Source: Owenia fusiformis
Taxonomy: Eukaryota; Annelida; Polychaeta; Sabellida; Oweniidae
Direction: 5' to 3'
Length of the DNA: 64,000 bases
Assembly (NCBI GenBank): GCA_903813345.2
Contig: CAIIXF020000001.1
Coordinates: 10,393,598-10,457,597, forward strand
A program made the position numbers and the translations under genes. Positions within the stretch are counted from its first letter, which is position 1, and the number at the start of each line of letters is the position of its first letter. Of this stretch, positions 61,601 through 64,000 are shown in pieces. The notes below the pieces were generated by a model that saw only the letters and a program-made list of their open reading frames with translations, searched no databases and was not told the DNA's origin.

Positions 61601-63947
61601 ATTCAACTACGGAGACAATTCCTCTTCAAGTTAGTCCCCCTGTTAAATCCAGATGGCGTCTACAGAGGCCATTATAGAACAGATTCCAGAGGGGTAAATC
61701 TAAACCGGATGTACCTCGATCCAGACTTCAGTATATATCCAACTATTTATGCCGCAAAAAGTATAATGGTTTATCATCATGTGCATAATAGAAAAGATAA
61801 ATCGCATAATCCAGTATGTGCCAATAGAAATGTAAACAATTCTGCAGCAGCTAGGAAATCACATTCCAAAAGCGAGAACCAAGAAAGACCAAGCCTGCAG
61901 GACCCAACACTAACCACACAATCAGATACGATAACTATAGCTCCAACCATGGAATATAGAGACAATGGGACCACAGGAGTGTCCTCGAGGGATAAAACAT
62001 ACACATATGTATACAATGATATTTTAAAGAACTCGGAAGAACAAAACAAAGAAATAGATAGAACCAAACAGACTGGTTCAGTAATCCAAAGTGCCAAACT
62101 CAATGAAACCCAAAGCATTATCAAAAACTTCTCCGATATGGCTATTTCCAATCAGATACCAACTGCTGCTACTGATTTAAAAGAACAAACTAATGCTATT
62201 GTAAGTGAAGATACATTTAGTGATGATGATGATGCTACTGAGCATCTTGGAAATGAGGGATCTGAAGATGACGAAGATAATGCTGCACCAGTGTCAACAG
62301 GTAATTTGGTACCACAGAGCTGTCCTCAAAAGTGCTCATACATTTTCAATTCATTTTCAGTCTTTCTTAATTATCTGCTCTAAATATACTTAAAAGGAAA
62401 ACCTCACTTTATATCACTTCTTTAAGATTTCAATACTTGTATTGTGAAATTAATTGAATATTTTTTTGTAGCTTATGGTGCTATACCATGTTGCATCTTT
62501 TGTATTAAATACATTATGTAAAATAATTAACTTAAAATATGACAAAGGCAATACCCTTTTCATTCGTTTGACTTCGCTTCTCAGAGTAGAGCTTCGTCTT
62601 CACTCTTTCAGTTTTCCTGGGCTGTCACAGGCACCAATCTTTGGGGCGGGGCTGCTAAACTGTAATATAGTCTATACTAGGCAGAGTGTAGTTCACAACT
62701 AGATTCTGTGTGCAGGGTACAAAGGCACATGTCCTAGTTCTAGATAATATGATTGCCCTCCCCTTTGTTGGACCATTTGTCTTACCTACAGTATATACAG
62801 TAGCTGCATATAAAGTTCATATTTCTCCAATTTTCTAGGGAATGTGATTGCCTCCTGTTGTTTTAAGACCCCTAGATTTACCCCCAATATATCCAATAAC
62901 TGGTTATATACATATTTCTCATATCCTCTAGGTAATGTGTTTGCTCCTCACCTCTGTGACCCTAAACTTCTTAAGATACCTCCTGATGAGAGTGGGATTG
63001 CATTCTATGTAGACCTACATGGACATGCATCTAAGAGGGGCTGCTTCATTTATGGCAACCACTTCACTGATGAGGAATCTCAGGTCAGTACTAAGAAACA
63101 AACCATGTTTTTTAGAATCAATGTATTTGAAAATATATGTTGTACCTGTAAAGTTTTGAAGTCAAGATTTGAAGAAACTCTAAATGACCACCACTTTTGT
63201 GACAATTATGGATTGATTTATCAACAATTTGTTTGTTATTGGAAGAATGTACAATTGTGGATACAATAATAATATTTCCACGTTATTTTTCCACTAGGAT
63301 GCCAGTAAAGTAAACCCGACATTGTAAAAACATAACTGATGTATTACATACCTTTATTCCCATGGCTACGTTGTTTGTTGGATCAATGATGTCACACATC
63401 TGTGTGCTAGTAGAATTTGATGGAAATGAAACATGACATCATGATATTGCCACGGTTATTAAAGAAAACGGGCAATATTGGTGGATATAGCCCATTTACT
63501 TTCTCATTGACTTCCATACAAATGCTCCCTAGGTATGTAATAATGTTTCACATTGCAGATTGAAAACATGTTATATCCAAAGTTGATCTCCACAAATACA
63601 GCACACTTTGATTTCACTGGCTGTAACTTCACAGAGAAGAACATGTATACAAAAGATCGCAAATCTGGTACATCAAAAGAAGGAAGTGGGAGGGTCGGCA
63701 TGTACAAATCTATAGGCATTTTACATAGGTTTGTAGCATTGCATATTGTTTATGTTTTACATTTTGTGTACTTCTAGGTTGAAAATATGCTCTACCCCAA
63801 GCTTGTGTCTATCAATACTGCACATTTTGATTTTACCGGGTCTCTGTTCAGTCAAAAAAATATGTACACAAAGGATAAGAGGGATGGGTTATCCAAGGAA
63901 GGGAGTGGGAGAGTTGGGATGTACAAATCAATAGGAATTTTACACAG
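58673..63947 (+). CDS. AGBL5: AGBL5 (CCP5): cytosolic tubulin carboxypeptidase, 3' end outside window
   Basis: M14 metallocarboxypeptidase that removes the branch-point glutamate from polyglutamylated tubulin. Exons: 58673-58772, 59004-59106, 59465-59636, 60023-60189, 60636-60816, 61499-62300, 62932-63083, then 63559-63728 or 63778-63947; all GT-AG and in phase. The N terminus [20 protein letters not shown] starts like vertebrate CCP5. Landmarks: [25 protein letters not shown], the CCP-specific N-domain [20 protein letters not shown], zinc ligands H250 and E253 in [31 protein letters not shown] with LNR, and the third ligand H538 in [13 protein letters not shown] roughly 170-residue acidic, Ser/Thr-rich insert in exon 6 separates the two halves of the catalytic domain; vertebrates have a shorter one. 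The catalytic Glu motif and the tail lie beyond the right edge. Confidence 0.95.
59682..59860. mobile_element. Pogo-like MITE in AGBL5 intron 3
   Basis: Second copy of the element at 34079-34260: TA then CAGTAAAACCTGTC, CACCTGTCTCTAGTGGACA, CACATACTCCACTGAC and a right end with CTCAGGTTTACTTTA. Right border approximate. Confidence 0.6.
63347..63537. mobile_element. TA-flanked MITE (191 bp), copy 2, abutting AGBL5 exon 8a
   Basis: Ends CATACCT and AGGTATG flanked by TA (63345-63346, 63538-63539). Its right end is 21 bp from the first base of AGBL5 exon 8a, so the branch point of that exon probably lies within or at the border of the element. Copy 1 is at 58014-58241. Confidence 0.7.
63559..63728 (+). 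CDS. AGBL5: AGBL5 exon 8a (alternative exon)
   Basis: 170 nt, phase 0 in and 2 out, acceptor CATTGCAG, donor GTTTGT. Encodes [11 protein letters not shown] to YKSIGILH (56 full codons), the segment between the third zinc ligand and the catalytic Glu. It keeps the [14 protein letters not shown] sequence closest to vertebrate CCP5 (GCNFSEKNMY). Confidence 0.9.
63778..63947 (+). CDS. AGBL5: AGBL5 exon 8b (alternative exon)
   Basis: 170 nt, the same phases as 8a, acceptor CTTCTAG, donor GTACAG. Encodes [11 protein letters not shown] to YKSIGILH, 45 of 56 residues identical to 8a. The differences cluster in [10 protein letters not shown] and [11 protein letters not shown]. The intron between 8a and 8b is only 49 nt. 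The frame is fully open, with no sign of decay. Confidence 0.9.
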
Positions 63948-64000
63948 GTACAGAACCAGTAAATGACATCGATAGTTAATTTTATTTATGGTAACTAACT

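Overview
The window is animal nuclear DNA. Genes are split by GT-AG introns, often several kb long, the intergenic and intronic DNA is AT-rich, and small transposons and tandem arrays are dense. Five protein-coding genes are recognised along the chromosome and a sixth is nested in an intron. Protein similarity is good across vertebrates, so the species cannot be named from sequence alone. The repeat load and a Death-domain/NHL protein suggest an invertebrate bilaterian (for example a mollusc or another marine invertebrate); that is inference.

Layout. 1-1472: nothing recognised. 1473-5797 (-): VCPKMT (METTL21D), protein-lysine methyltransferase, 4 exons. 5798-8281: two tiny palindromic insertions and the left arm of a 2.3 kb imperfect palindrome. 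8282-29894 (+): SHMT2-type serine hydroxymethyltransferase, 12 exons. Its 12.2 kb intron 10 holds an opposite-strand gene, 18708-21595 (-), encoding two Death domains followed by an NHL propeller. 29895-33042: poly(A) signals and repeats. 33043-38299 (-): SLC35B1 (ER nucleotide/nucleotide-sugar transporter), 7 exons. 38501-39000: assembly gap. 39001-48590 (+): 3' part of a TCF21/musculin-type bHLH factor, whose 9.3 kb intron is full of transposons. 48870-53425: an LTR element with apparently identical LTRs. 53426-58672: TTAA-flanked and hAT-type elements. 58673 to the right edge (+): AGBL5 (CCP5), tubulin deglutamylase, with a duplicated pair of exons at the right edge.

The genes look like an ordinary mix of housekeeping genes (methyltransferase, one-carbon metabolism, ER transporter, tubulin modification) plus one developmental regulator; nothing suggests a shared pathway. 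All exon models were built by hand from splice consensus, reading-phase arithmetic and remembered family sequences. Every internal junction given for VCPKMT, SHMT2, the Death/NHL gene, SLC35B1 and AGBL5 keeps frame.

Most notable observations: (1) AGBL5 exons 8a and 8b, both 170 nt, same phase, 45/56 residues identical, separated by only 49 nt, so that inclusion of both would shift the frame: predicted mutually exclusive splicing of a catalytic-domain segment. (2) A family of 28-35 bp palindromes flanked by 9-bp direct repeats, which look like ultra-short mobile insertions. (3) A palindrome that mirrors the SHMT2 first exon and promoter. (4) The nested Death-Death-NHL gene. (5) A non-autonomous LTR element carrying three unrelated minisatellites.
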